Shown here piece by piece: positions 33,301-45,500 of a stretch of DNA of 64,000 nucleotides. Made by a program: the position numbers and the translations under genes. Origin of the DNA: Strongylocentrotus droebachiensis (Eukaryota > Echinodermata > Echinoidea > Camarodonta > Strongylocentrotidae); contig JAVYIG010004965.1 of NCBI GenBank assembly GCA_035222895.1, forward strand, positions 62,001-126,000, given 5' to 3'. The notes beneath the pieces were generated by a model. It made no database searches, was not told the origin of the DNA, and saw nothing but the letters and a program-made list of their open reading frames with translations. The number at the start of each line of letters is the position of its first letter. The first letter of the stretch is position 1.

Positions 33301-36300
33301 TTCCCTGTAGGCACCGTGTACCTCCGTGTAGCCGCCGAATACATCCGGGAAAGTCCGTGTAGACACCGGGAGGTCCGTATTAACACCGGTTTCATCCGGG
33401 TTTGAAATTCCGTATATCAAATGAGCGCCTACAAGCTCAAGTCACCCGTCAACATTCCGGAGATATCCCAATAGACAACGTACACCTCCGTGTAAGGACC
33501 GTAAAAGTACCCAGTAGCCTCCGTGCTCTTCCTTGAAATCCGTGTTAGCTCCGTATGCGTTTCCGGCGTGGTCCGCGTTGCTACCTTGTCTGTCCGTGGA
33601 GACACCGTACTTGCTCCTGTATACACCCAGTTCGGAACGTATCCACACCGGCATCGAGAAGAAATCGTGGTGTCGCACGCCGGAACACCCCGGATTAAGA
33701 TCCGGGATGATCCGTGATGCGATCCGTGAAAGTGTAAAAGGGCCTTAAACGATTCGGGATATAACAATCTTTCAAAACGTGTTTGATAACCTTTGTTCAT
33801 AGCTGACTCTTAAAATAAATGACAATCTTCTATTAAAGTGTAAAGTTTGGTTTTGCCTCACACGGTATTTCGGGCTATAGCACAGAGTATTATACTACAA
33901 ACCATTGATCTCTGGTCACGTGGCAACATGAATTAAACTGGGAGAAATTCGAAAAGGTTGGTTATGTCACGTGGTTACTGGTTTAATTCATGTTGCCACG
34001 TGACCAGAGATCAATGGTTTGTAGTATAATACTCTGTGCTATAGCCCGAAATACCGTGTGAGGCAAAACCAAACTTTACACTTTAATAGAAGATTGTCAT
34101 TTATTTTAAGAGTCAGCTATGAACAAAGGTTATCAAACACGTTTTGATATAACCAGAGTGTTTTAGTTTGGTTGTTTTGTTTGCTGTCAATGTAAGAAAC
34201 AAAAACAAATCTTTTTTGTTGTTAGTTTTTGTTTGTTGTTATTTTTTTTGGTAAATATGCTTGTACAATGTAGTTATTCTGTAAATCTTCAATCTGGTCT
34301 TGTACTCATACTCTCTTTTTATCCTAATTTCAAATTTTCAGTTTTTTTGTAGGTGGCAGCACCAATAAGGCATTTCCTTCCTTTCTAGCTGCCTCCTCAT
34401 TCACATAAATACTCACTTTTGCTATGTTTTTGTCCAGATCACCTTATTTTGTACTATTATCTTATGTAATGTTTGTTTATTTTGACTATATATCTTGTGA
34501 TTTTGTATGTTATTGTATCTAAATGCTTTTTATGATGAATGGAATAAACTTGATTATCTTATCTTATCTATGTATAATATAAGACCTGTTGTGTATTACA
34601 GCTTTTAAGAATGGTCAAAACGAAAAGGAATGGACTCAATTATGCTGAGTTCAATTGTAAAACTACTACTTCAAAACACAATAGTTACAAACTGATTGTA
34701 TTCAAATCGATATCAGATATGATACAAAATGTTATAGTAATACCGAACAAATGAAAGGAAAGACAGAGAGTAAATTATTCACCAAAAACGAAACAGGTTA
34801 TTACTATTATTGGCTATTTTATGTACTTCTGTTGTTTTCCCAAAAAGATACACATAACAGTATTTGCATTAACTGAACTGTGCGGTAGAAAAAGACAAGA
34901 AAACAGCACCAAATATTTTTTCCTTATTTGAATGTAAAATATATACTTTAAACTGGTTAGCTTTATAAACCAGTGGAAGTTCTAAATTACGTGTAATTGT
35001 AGTGCTATATGCCACTTTGATGTAAACATCCAAATGTATACATGTTATATTCATAACATAAACAGGATTTCATAGCCGGGAAATTATCAACAGATTCTGA
35101 TGTAGGTCACTATTACATCGGCTTAGAAGACATGGATGAGGATGGTACATACAAATGGCTTGATGGAACGGACCCTGGGTATGTATCAATTATCATCGTG
35201 ATAAAATGCCACTCCTTTTTTCAGTCTTTTTTTCCTATATCGATTGTTCATTATGTCAATGGGTTTTATAATAGGCACAGAGAAGAAAGGGAACACTAAC
35301 CATTTGAAGAGAAGGGGCTAAAACAAAATCATATAATTAAAGTTATTAATTTACATTTTGATCATAATCTCATATTCCAGGATTCTTCTCAGTCATGAAA
35401 GATCTTCCATATTTTGTCACGTGTTAGAAATTCAAAATAATGTCTAAGTCAAATAATGTGATAATTTTTGTTGAAAGCAAAATTGATGAAGAGTACTGAA
35501 GGCCATCAAATTTCCATTCTTTCAGTAGAGCATGAATTAGATATTAATCGTTTATTCATACAAATAAGTAACAACATGGTATGGTGACAGAAAAGCTCAT
35601 TTCTATCATGTTACGCGGTGCGTCACGCCAACAAATTAAGTTTGTTTCTTGTAGTTTTCTTAATGCCCCCCCCCCCTCCAAAAAAAACCCACCCTACTTA
35701 GGCGTTCTTCTCAAAACAAATCGTTTATGTTCCAAAATTGACCATTCATATTCAAATTCACGCCATTAAATGCATGTTTTCTGCACCAAAATGTTTTACA
35801 CGCAATTATTATTGATAATGACATTAGCTACAATTATCATGTTTGCTCTAAACGTAAGCTTTGTCAACGAATGAATGCATGAAAAACCCTAGCTTCATGC
35901 CAAATGTATCATTTAAATGCATTCACAAAATTAGTCATTAGCCTTTCATATTGATTTACCAGAAGATTCGATGTTCTTTCTTCCAAAGACACTCGAGTGA
36001 TAATGTAGTAAATCTATGTCCAATATAGGCCTACATTATATTAAGCATTTCTAAGGAATTTATGATGTGCTTAAATCTAAGTTGTATTGTTAATCCTATT
36101 TGATTAATCACTTTCAAGGTATACCAACTGGGATACTCCTCTATATACCGAATCGGACCAACCACCACCTTACTGTGCTGTGATGAGGTCTCGATTAAAC
36201 CTCACTGACCCAATACATGGACGATGGGACCGAGTAACATGCACTTCAGAAAGACGGCATATCTGCCGAATTCCTATCGGTAGGTATTTCAAGTCGTTTT

Positions 36301-36475
36301 GCATATGTTTAGTCTCCTTCTAAATGAGCGTGTAAACTAACATTGTATACATAATCTAGATCAATTTTGGCAGACTGTTCTTGATATTTACAATTGACCA
36401 TGCGTGTGAATATCAATCGAAGTTTATAATAAATTCGGACAAAAAGAGAAAGACACACACACGCACACACGCACT

Positions 36476-36521
<46 letters not shown>

Positions 36522-39500
36522 AACCTTACTAATACTACATATCTTGTACAACGCACTTTGTTTTTTTCAATGAGCTATTTCGATCATACCTGCTGTAGCC
36601 TTGTTCTCATTTTTCTGGTTCCGAAAAAATGAGAACCGCTTTGATTCGTAATCTATATTGTTCTACTTTTCTTTGTTTAATTTTTCGATAAATAATTTAT
36701 AACAATTTGTGAATATATATTTTATTATATAACATTTCTTAAATTAAAAAATGGTGACAAAATAATGGTTTGCTGGATGATTTCTAGATGCATGCGGATA
36801 AAATTCTAGGTAGAATGTAATAAAAAGTCGAAATATATACAAAAAACATCGTGTATGTCCACAAAGTTGTCCGAGATGTTATTTAAAATATGTATATGAA
36901 TATGGTTGAATTTAATGACGATATCACTCTCATAATCTTACCGAAACTATCTACTGACATTCCTCCGATCATCAAAGAGATTTCATACTTTTTCAACATA
37001 TTTTGGTTGCATTTTACGGTCATTTAATTTTTCGCGAAAATTGTACCGTTTGTCACGCATTTTGACAATATTTCGGGAAAAATGTCGCGAAAATGGCCAC
37101 TAGATGCCGCATAATTTTCATATTATTGTCTAACACAATGTTAGCTGGATTAACAGCACTATGAATTATCGTCTTCAATGCGTAATAACATACTGGCTAC
37201 CTTTTAGAAATATGTGATAGCAAGTATTAGGCTTGAAGATCGAGAGTGCTCGAAAATCAGAGATTTGAAGTAGAGTGGTGAAAGTTTGAATAAATAAAAC
37301 TCACAAAATGAGAAAATTATGATTTTTCGCAACTTGTAACCACTATAGGATGGGCTCTTCAAATTGACCGAATCAGTAATGTCTTGTAATGTAGTGGCAG
37401 ACAATCTTTTCATTTTTTCCAACACACAAAATAATTAAAAAATAATTAAAAAAGAAACAAAAAGGGTGATTCGGGAAAGTCCGTTCTCCTTAGAGGACAT
37501 TTAAAGATATGCTATCCATTATTTGAGTTGTGCCCCTTTAGGGAGGAAGTACTTGAGGGAAAATTAGAGATTAATACTATGTTTGTACACGGCTAACGGG
37601 ATAGTTGTCCGTGTCTACGTCACAATCCATGGACCAAATTGCCAATTTGATATTAGTGCATATTTAGCGATCGCGTTTTTCAAACATTCATGACTTTGGT
37701 CCGAATTATTTCAGACTTTCACCATTCTATTTATCATATTGTTCCGCTTTCATACAAATGAATTTAATATTTAATGCTATATAAACAGACGATGGCTGTA
37801 GATGGCAAGAGCTCGGTGAATCTCAGTATCTCATCAAGTCCACACCTCATGCAACGCCAAGTGCTGCCAGGGAAACATGTCAAAGTTATGATGGTGATTT
37901 GGCTATCATCAAGACAGCCGAAGTCAACGTAAGTCCCCTGACACATTATATACAGTATTCACACAGTCAAGATGATTAAGATAATTAGGAAACTAAACCT
38001 AAATACCTACATTTGTTGTTTACCCCACCATGGTCACCGCAAAACACACAATCAGATTTTATTGACCATATTTTTTATGAAAGCGTGTACATTGTCGCTC
38101 TTAGGTGTGTGTGTTGTGGGGGGGGGGGTACTCATGTGGACTTGTTTCTGTAATAAGTTTCATTGCAGGCATTTGCACTGTGTTTTCATTTTGAAAATGC
38201 CTATTGTATATCGAAAAATCATGATTAACGCAGTGCTTTAAATTACACGGCAGAATTTAGTGAAAGTAAATTCATTGCAATACAAATGAACCAATAAAAT
38301 ATAAAAAGAAAAATGTCATGCTACTTTTTAAAAGTCTGCCACCCCCTCCTCCCAGAATATTAAAAAGTTATGAAATAACGTGTTTTACACTTCTTACAAA
38401 ATCAATATTTCAACAATACTTGTTTCATTCAGAATCTGTAAAAGTAAGACATTATTTCTTATTCTACACATTTGTTTACAATGAAAAATTATTTCATTGA
38501 TAATTTATTGCGGGCCTACAAAGCTTTTAAGAAAATCAATTACCCTGATATCCTTTTCATTCTATTACAATTAGGTCGCTATCAAGATTTAATTTTCGTT
38601 TCAAAGGTTGAAAGACGTAAGATTATATTAGTGTTCAAATAAGTTCAACCATTATGTCTCAATATTCGAGATGAAATATGAAAAAACTTCAATGCATAGA
38701 TAATGACGAAATGCAGTTAACATGTACAGTTAATACATCAGAAGGGGATAGTCAGATATAGATACAAATAGGCGTAAGAGAGAGAGAGAGGACGAAAGAG
38801 AGAAGGACATAGAGAGAGAGAGGGAGAGAGAGAGGAAGAAGGAGAGAAGGAAAGAGAAAGAGAGAGAGAGAGAGAGTCCTTTATAAAAACATTGTTAATC
38901 ACAGGGAACGCTCTCAGCTGATGCTAAGGGTTTCCATTGTGACTCAATGTATGAATAAATCATCAATTCATTATGTTTTTCTTCTCTTTTTCGCTTCCAG
39001 ACATTTCTCAAAGAGCTACTTCCCCCATTTAATCCAAGTGATCCATATTTTTGTTTCTTTTTTGGGCTTCGGAGGAGTGGCAGGGGAATTTTCTACTGGC
39101 TGGATGATACTGCAATCCAGTATGTTCTTCATAATATGATTCCTCTGTCAAGATAAAAGACTAAATGTTGATGAACACCTATATATGCATATCTAGATTC
39201 AATATGTAATTTTCCTCAAAACAATTTACATTTAAATGTATCCAGTGTTCATACAAATACGATATGCTTCAATACCATAATTTTAAATGTCTTTGTTTAA
39301 AATGAAAATCAAGGAGACGGAATGTAGAAAGCTCAGTACAACATTACACGATCATGATGTTAAGACCAGATTTCAGCTCTAATTCTTTGCATGCCAAGTA
39401 CCTACAGTATTTCTGTGGCATATTAAGAGGGGGGGGGGGACCATTGAGGGTATACCAGTTTAAAGATGATTATCCAAAACTCAATGATTATTATCAATAT

Positions 39501-42500
39501 TTCATGCAAAAATATAAAAATGATTATGATAATGATCATAAAATGAACTTAATTCATTGAGCGTTTTTCCTCCGAGGTATAATGATTGGTACAAGGAGGG
39601 CGAAGAACCCAATAATGATGACTCCTGGGGTTGTCGTGGTCTACGTGATGACCCTTCATGGTATGATCGGGGTCAACAGTCATCTTCACCGTACATTTGT
39701 GAGCGTACACGAGGTATGAATTTTGGTGATCCAACATTAATTGCGTTCTGGTGACAGTTCCTCCAAACTATATCTATCCAAACGCATTGTTTAGGGATCA
39801 TACGGCAAGTTGGGTGTAGTTTAGGTTAAGGTTCGGGGTTTGCATTAGGATAAACGGCTGACGTTTGGAAGTCGTTCAGTGTATAATAAATTGACCGCAG
39901 AGCAATTGTCGCTGAAGCATGTTTCGTACCAGCTAAACTTTGAATTGTTTTACAAATATTTCGGATATTGTGCCACCTCGTAATAAAACGAAATCCGTTG
40001 ATATTCTAACATGTGTAATCTCCATTTGAGAACATCATTATGATATGCCTTGCTGAATTTGCATTGAGAATGTTCACTCACTACAAGAAATGCTACTGCA
40101 CATTTTTTGTTTCGTGGAAAAAAATGAATGTTCTTAAATCTTGATCATTCTTATAACGAATAAATACACAGTTCAGATAGTGGGTGAATAAATTCCCTTT
40201 GAAAAATGACAACAAATGCAAGCGTTCTCTGTTTTCATACTCCTTTGGAGACCAGAAAATATGTTGGTCCCTTTTTGTTAAACATTTCAAAAGTACAAAG
40301 TTTATCATCTACTACTAGGCCCACAATGGGCACTGTAGGATTAGAGAATTTTTTTTTTTTTTTGGTTAAAATCACTATCTTTCTCATCACGATACACTCT
40401 CAAATGGAAAGTCTGTTTTATTACAGTATTTGATGGAAACAGTGAAGCATCATTTGGAGGTCTAGATTATTTCATCTCTCCGTCATGGCTGGCTCGGTCT
40501 TTCTCAGATGCACGGACCTACTGTCAGTATCATGGAGCTGATTTAGCACTCATCAAATCTCATGATATCAACGTATGTTCAAGGACATTTACTTCTTTTC
40601 ATTCATCAATAAATTTCCAAAATGTAATATCATGAAACGTATTCTAACTTTTGTTATCTTATTAGTTTCACAGCTGGGAGGTGTACGGAGCTATTGAGCT
40701 GGTCTGTCGCTAAGATATATTGAGAGAAAAAAATTCATGAAATAATATCACGATTGAACGACTTCTGTGACGTAATAGGCAAACCGCAAAGGAATGTGAT
40801 GGGATATAATATCCGAAGCCAATACTCATTTAAAAATGACAAAAAAGGGTACTTTCTAGTTGAACGGTAAGATAATACAACGGTCATGGAAATACTCTCA
40901 TCTTTGAAACTTTCCAATATCTTTCAAAACAGACTGTTCTCTGATGACGCAATATTTCAAGCACGTTGATACCATGATATTGTTAGATCCTTTCTCTTAT
41001 TCATGTTTGTGAATAGTTAACTGGATGTATTCCCAATATCAAATCGCATTATTGTTTGTATTAAAAGGACCATAACGGCAAAAGTAACTCTAAGCAGCTT
41101 TAAATTAATCAATAATTACACTTCGAATATTATCTACTAAGCGCCAGACGGGGTTTTATTCAAGTCTATTTTTTTAAATACTGCCTGTCGGATTTACAGC
41201 AGGTGATTGAACTGTGTTATTTTTCTGTTGGTTCATATTTTTGAAACACGAAAAGCAACTCATGTTTACAAAGTGACATTGTTTCTTTTCCTTCTAACAG
41301 ACCTTTCTTCATGGCAGAATTTTGGGATTAAGTAACCCTGTACTCTTTGGCTTGACTGACCAAAAGGTAGAAGGCATATTTAGATGGATCGATGGAACAC
41401 CTTTACAGTAGGTTCAATAAAATAATATATAATTCAAACTTAAGCGTTTTTACTTTGAAATTACTACCAAACTCAAACTTACTTGTATTTCTCTTAAATG
41501 AATAATTTGTATTTTACTTTGAGTAGGTTGAGATCTAACAAAAAAAGTTAGAAAAAAATTGAAGTTCGTAAACATTTTTCAATATAATTCGATACATTTT
41601 AAGTCATGACATTTTTCCATCTGAAAAGTAACGTATGCGTAATTCTTTAAATCATACTTTGATCGCTAACGTTAGTTTTGATAATGAATGGCTTTGAGCA
41701 GTAAAAAAAAAGAAGCCGCATTTTGAATTTCGTAATGCGATGAATATTATTGTGTGTGTATACTTTATCAATAATTGTTTATGTTATGCACATATATCCA
41801 AGTGCATATTTTTTTAAATCCTCATAATAAATACAATTCTCTAATATAAGTAATACAGTAGTGCATACTTTGCTTTTGAATGAATACATTTCATGAATTC
41901 TTTCTAGAGTTAGATTAAAAAGTGTCGTTGGGATCATTTTGATTGAGAGAGTATATTCTTATATATGTTTCGGCTAAAAGGTCCAGTTGAGAAACAAACA
42001 ATTTAAAAGCCAAGAAATAAGAAAGTGCACTTATATAACATAAGATATTGCACTTTAGTTATCAGAACTCTGCCAATGTAAAATATATAGAATAAACCTA
42101 TAATATTTGTATTCTTACGTATAATAATAGTATGTTTGCTCTAATTGCATGTGCTAGTTTTCCATTCTCATTCATTCAATGCACACAGGTATTCAGCATG
42201 GTTGGATTCTGAACCAAACGACGTTGGTAATGAAGACTGTGTCACTCTATCTTCTGATTCAGACATGGGATGGCTTGATATCACGTGTAATCTCGACCAG
42301 CCCTTCATATGTGAACGCTATCAGGGTAAGTCACGAGACCTAACACGTATAATCGTTTCTGTTTCATCGCCCAAACGTATTTTTTTCCTACAAATTGCTT
42401 GAAGGCCTTTTAAATGAAACTATAGCACTTAATCCACTGTTGTCGACTTGCAGGAAACTCGTGCGTGTCACCCCACCCCCGTTGTTCATTTTTTTTTTAA

Positions 42501-45500
42501 ATAAGCGGGTTTTGCCCTTCTGGATAAGACACACGGAATATGCATCTATCTAGTGGCTAGGGGTTTGCATCTTTCGGACGTTAAAGGGCGGTCCACAGAC
42601 GTAAATAATCATATCTGATTGATACACGTCTGTAAAAAAACAATTACACACGCACACACATACACGCACACACGCATCATCGCAAAGGTTGCAAAGATCC
42701 TGTTGACAATTATATGCTTTAAAGTGAAGCTATAAGACATCTTTTTTGTTCAAATTTCGAACCCCTTGAAAGTGCTAAAATTCAATCGATTTTATCTTGT
42801 GTCAAATAACTCGTGAAATTACGAGATAATGAAAACAAATATTATTAGAGGATGCAAAGTGACTTTGCTTCACAATGTTTCGCTTTTCACAACCTTTCAA
42901 AAGTCTTGTGAATCTTTTCCTACATGCATGCTACATGCTAGGAATCCCTTCTACATCACTAATGTTCTTTGGCAAGACATTAATTACGTTTTCACATCTA
43001 GACCCAGGTGTAGTAAGTGGGTACTTGGTAGGATTTATTCCTTGAATGCACTGAGCGTTGAGTGGTTTGGTTAAAAGTGGAGCTGATAATACCCCAAATG
43101 TTATATATTCATCTGGCAATATAGATGAAAGATCCATGCCGGAGGGTGAATTCATGATCTTCTCATATCTGGACACATGTTTTATTATATCAGGTTGATT
43201 ATAATAAATGCAATGACACATAATAGTTTGAAATTCCTTCTGATAATGGCAATCACTTTGTTAAAATCGATATTTAGACGTTCCCGAATATGAGTGGAGT
43301 CGCTTTGAAGGAACCCTGTACTATATCTCCCAATCTTCGATGACGTCATACTCGTTTGCTAGAAGGTTCTGCCAGGCTCAAGGAGGTGTTCTTGCCCAGC
43401 CTAAAACAGAAGAAATCAATGTAAGACTTTATAGTCATATTGACAAGTTATATTCAAAATATGGAACGTATAAATGAAACTTGAATACAACTTAAACGAT
43501 CATTTAACAAATTGTCTGTAAAAGTAGAAAATAAAAGCAATATAAGAAATGAGAGAAAGTAGAAAATATGTTAGGTTATGTGAAAACAATTGAGAAAGAA
43601 TGTAAAAGGTAATAATGCAGCATGATATCGTCGTGATGAGTCAATTACAAGGAAAGTAAATTATATCTTATTTTAACTAGTTCAACTTTCAATGATGTCA
43701 TAGACTATAGACATATCGACAAACGTATCCCACTATCATGATCGTGGCATATTAGAAATAATCATCGGTGCTTTTCTCTTTCTGATTTATTCTCTCAACG
43801 CATTCACCAGATGCATCTCATCCAGCTTGCTGAAGGTAACTCGTACTGGTTTGGACTCGATGATATCAATCAAGAGAACATGACGTTCCAATGGATTGAT
43901 GGCACTCTACTCGATAACAATACGTATGTGTTAAACTGTAATATTCATGCACACATAGAACAATATCTTACGTACCCTACTCATGACAAACTGTAATCAC
44001 ATAATGTTGCAGACAGAATGCAATAGGTAGAAACTGGTATGTGACTTAAATAACAAGATAATCTGAGGTACAAGTTGTTATTCATGAAGCTTAGTGTGGC
44101 TTTCTCCAATGGGTTGATGGTACCCCCTCCCTTAATCAAGTTAAAAATATTTAAATAATATCATTATGTGTACGTCACGGAGCCTAAAATACAAGCGATG
44201 ATCATGATTTGCAAAAAAAGGCAAACTTACATTTACAGTATGATTCATATACATTTTAAATGCAGTTCGAATCAAAGCTAAATTTCTCTCGTATTAATAA
44301 ATCAGTTATACATTGATGTTAGACATATTTAACCTTTGCAGATTTCCTGATTGGTCGAATGGTGATCCAACCCTGCTTGAGAATGGAAGTTGTGTTCATC
44401 AGCAGGTTAATAATGGATGGAGAAAACTACCATGTACATCCTATCTCAGGTTCGCATGTGAAAAACCTCCGAGTGAGTATTGGCGTATTTCTCTCCTCTA
44501 TATTCTAGAGTACTCCTTTATGATAGTCCATGTTAACACATGTCTGCTCCACCTTTAATATCAGATTCATTTTTAATGCATCAAACGAAACAATATTTCG
44601 TTTGATGACATCCTTATATTTTGTAACCACTGTTTTGAATCCATAGTTGGTTTCCACTTTAAAGAGAATATCAACAATTGTGAATCCATGCTAATACCAT
44701 TGTTTTGAGGCAGAGAGGGGAAATATTCTATTATATGGAATGTACAACTTGCCTGTTAAACATTCCTAGTTATTTAGGCTTAATATGATGTTGATAGCTC
44801 GAGGGAGCTGGGAAGATGTTTTAGAGTTTTAGAAGTGGAAGTAACTTTGTTAAAAAGTATATTCATGAAAATTGTTTTGTATGTACCAACAAGCATCAAA
44901 TGTTATCATAACGTATGTATGGCAAGCCGGTTTTTAACATGTATTCCTATTCCTTGCTATTGAATTGAATTGAATTTGAATTGAATTTCTTTATTGTCAA
45001 GCACAAAATAAAATGAAGGCATAAAAATCGTCTTACAGCTCACATTTGTATAAAATATAACAATACATTAACATATCATAGACAGTAACTACAAATAACA
45101 TAAATAACATAACAATGTAATATAATTTAACCTCTCTGTTGAGATATCATGAATTACTATTGCTGTTCAACAGAAATCATTTCTTGATATCAAGAAATAA
45201 TTTCCGTTGTGAACCAATGGTAAATCTTGACCAAGTAATTAACCTGGAAAAAAACAATCACGTCCAACATTTTCAATGTAACATTAATCAATGGCCTAAA
45301 TAAATATATGTTTAAACAGTATGAAATAAAAAATTTCTACAAGGAATATCACAGAGACTGTAAATGCACTGCAAACTGGCAACATGCAATAGTTGAATTC
45401 TCGCGATACAATTGACTTTCGACAACGCACCGCTCAGGCAGGATGAATTCGTGCACAACTTTTGCGTTCGAAATCGAGTCACAATGAATTTGTGCCCTAG

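Larger units (their letters stand above)
31000..35065. other. Large intron of lectin A, insertion-rich
   Basis: No coding sequence. It contains the hairpin element at 31404, SINE-like pieces (31790-32400), a block absent from unit B (32581-33868) with a fold-back element, a perfect inverted repeat (33772-34147) and a LINE 3' tail (34148-34565). From about 34570 to the next exon it aligns with unit B (56620-57167). Confidence 0.8.

Noticed and set aside
33180..33800. Several overlapping open frames on both strands
   Set aside because: All lie in the inverted short repeats of the fold-back element; the frames mirror each other.
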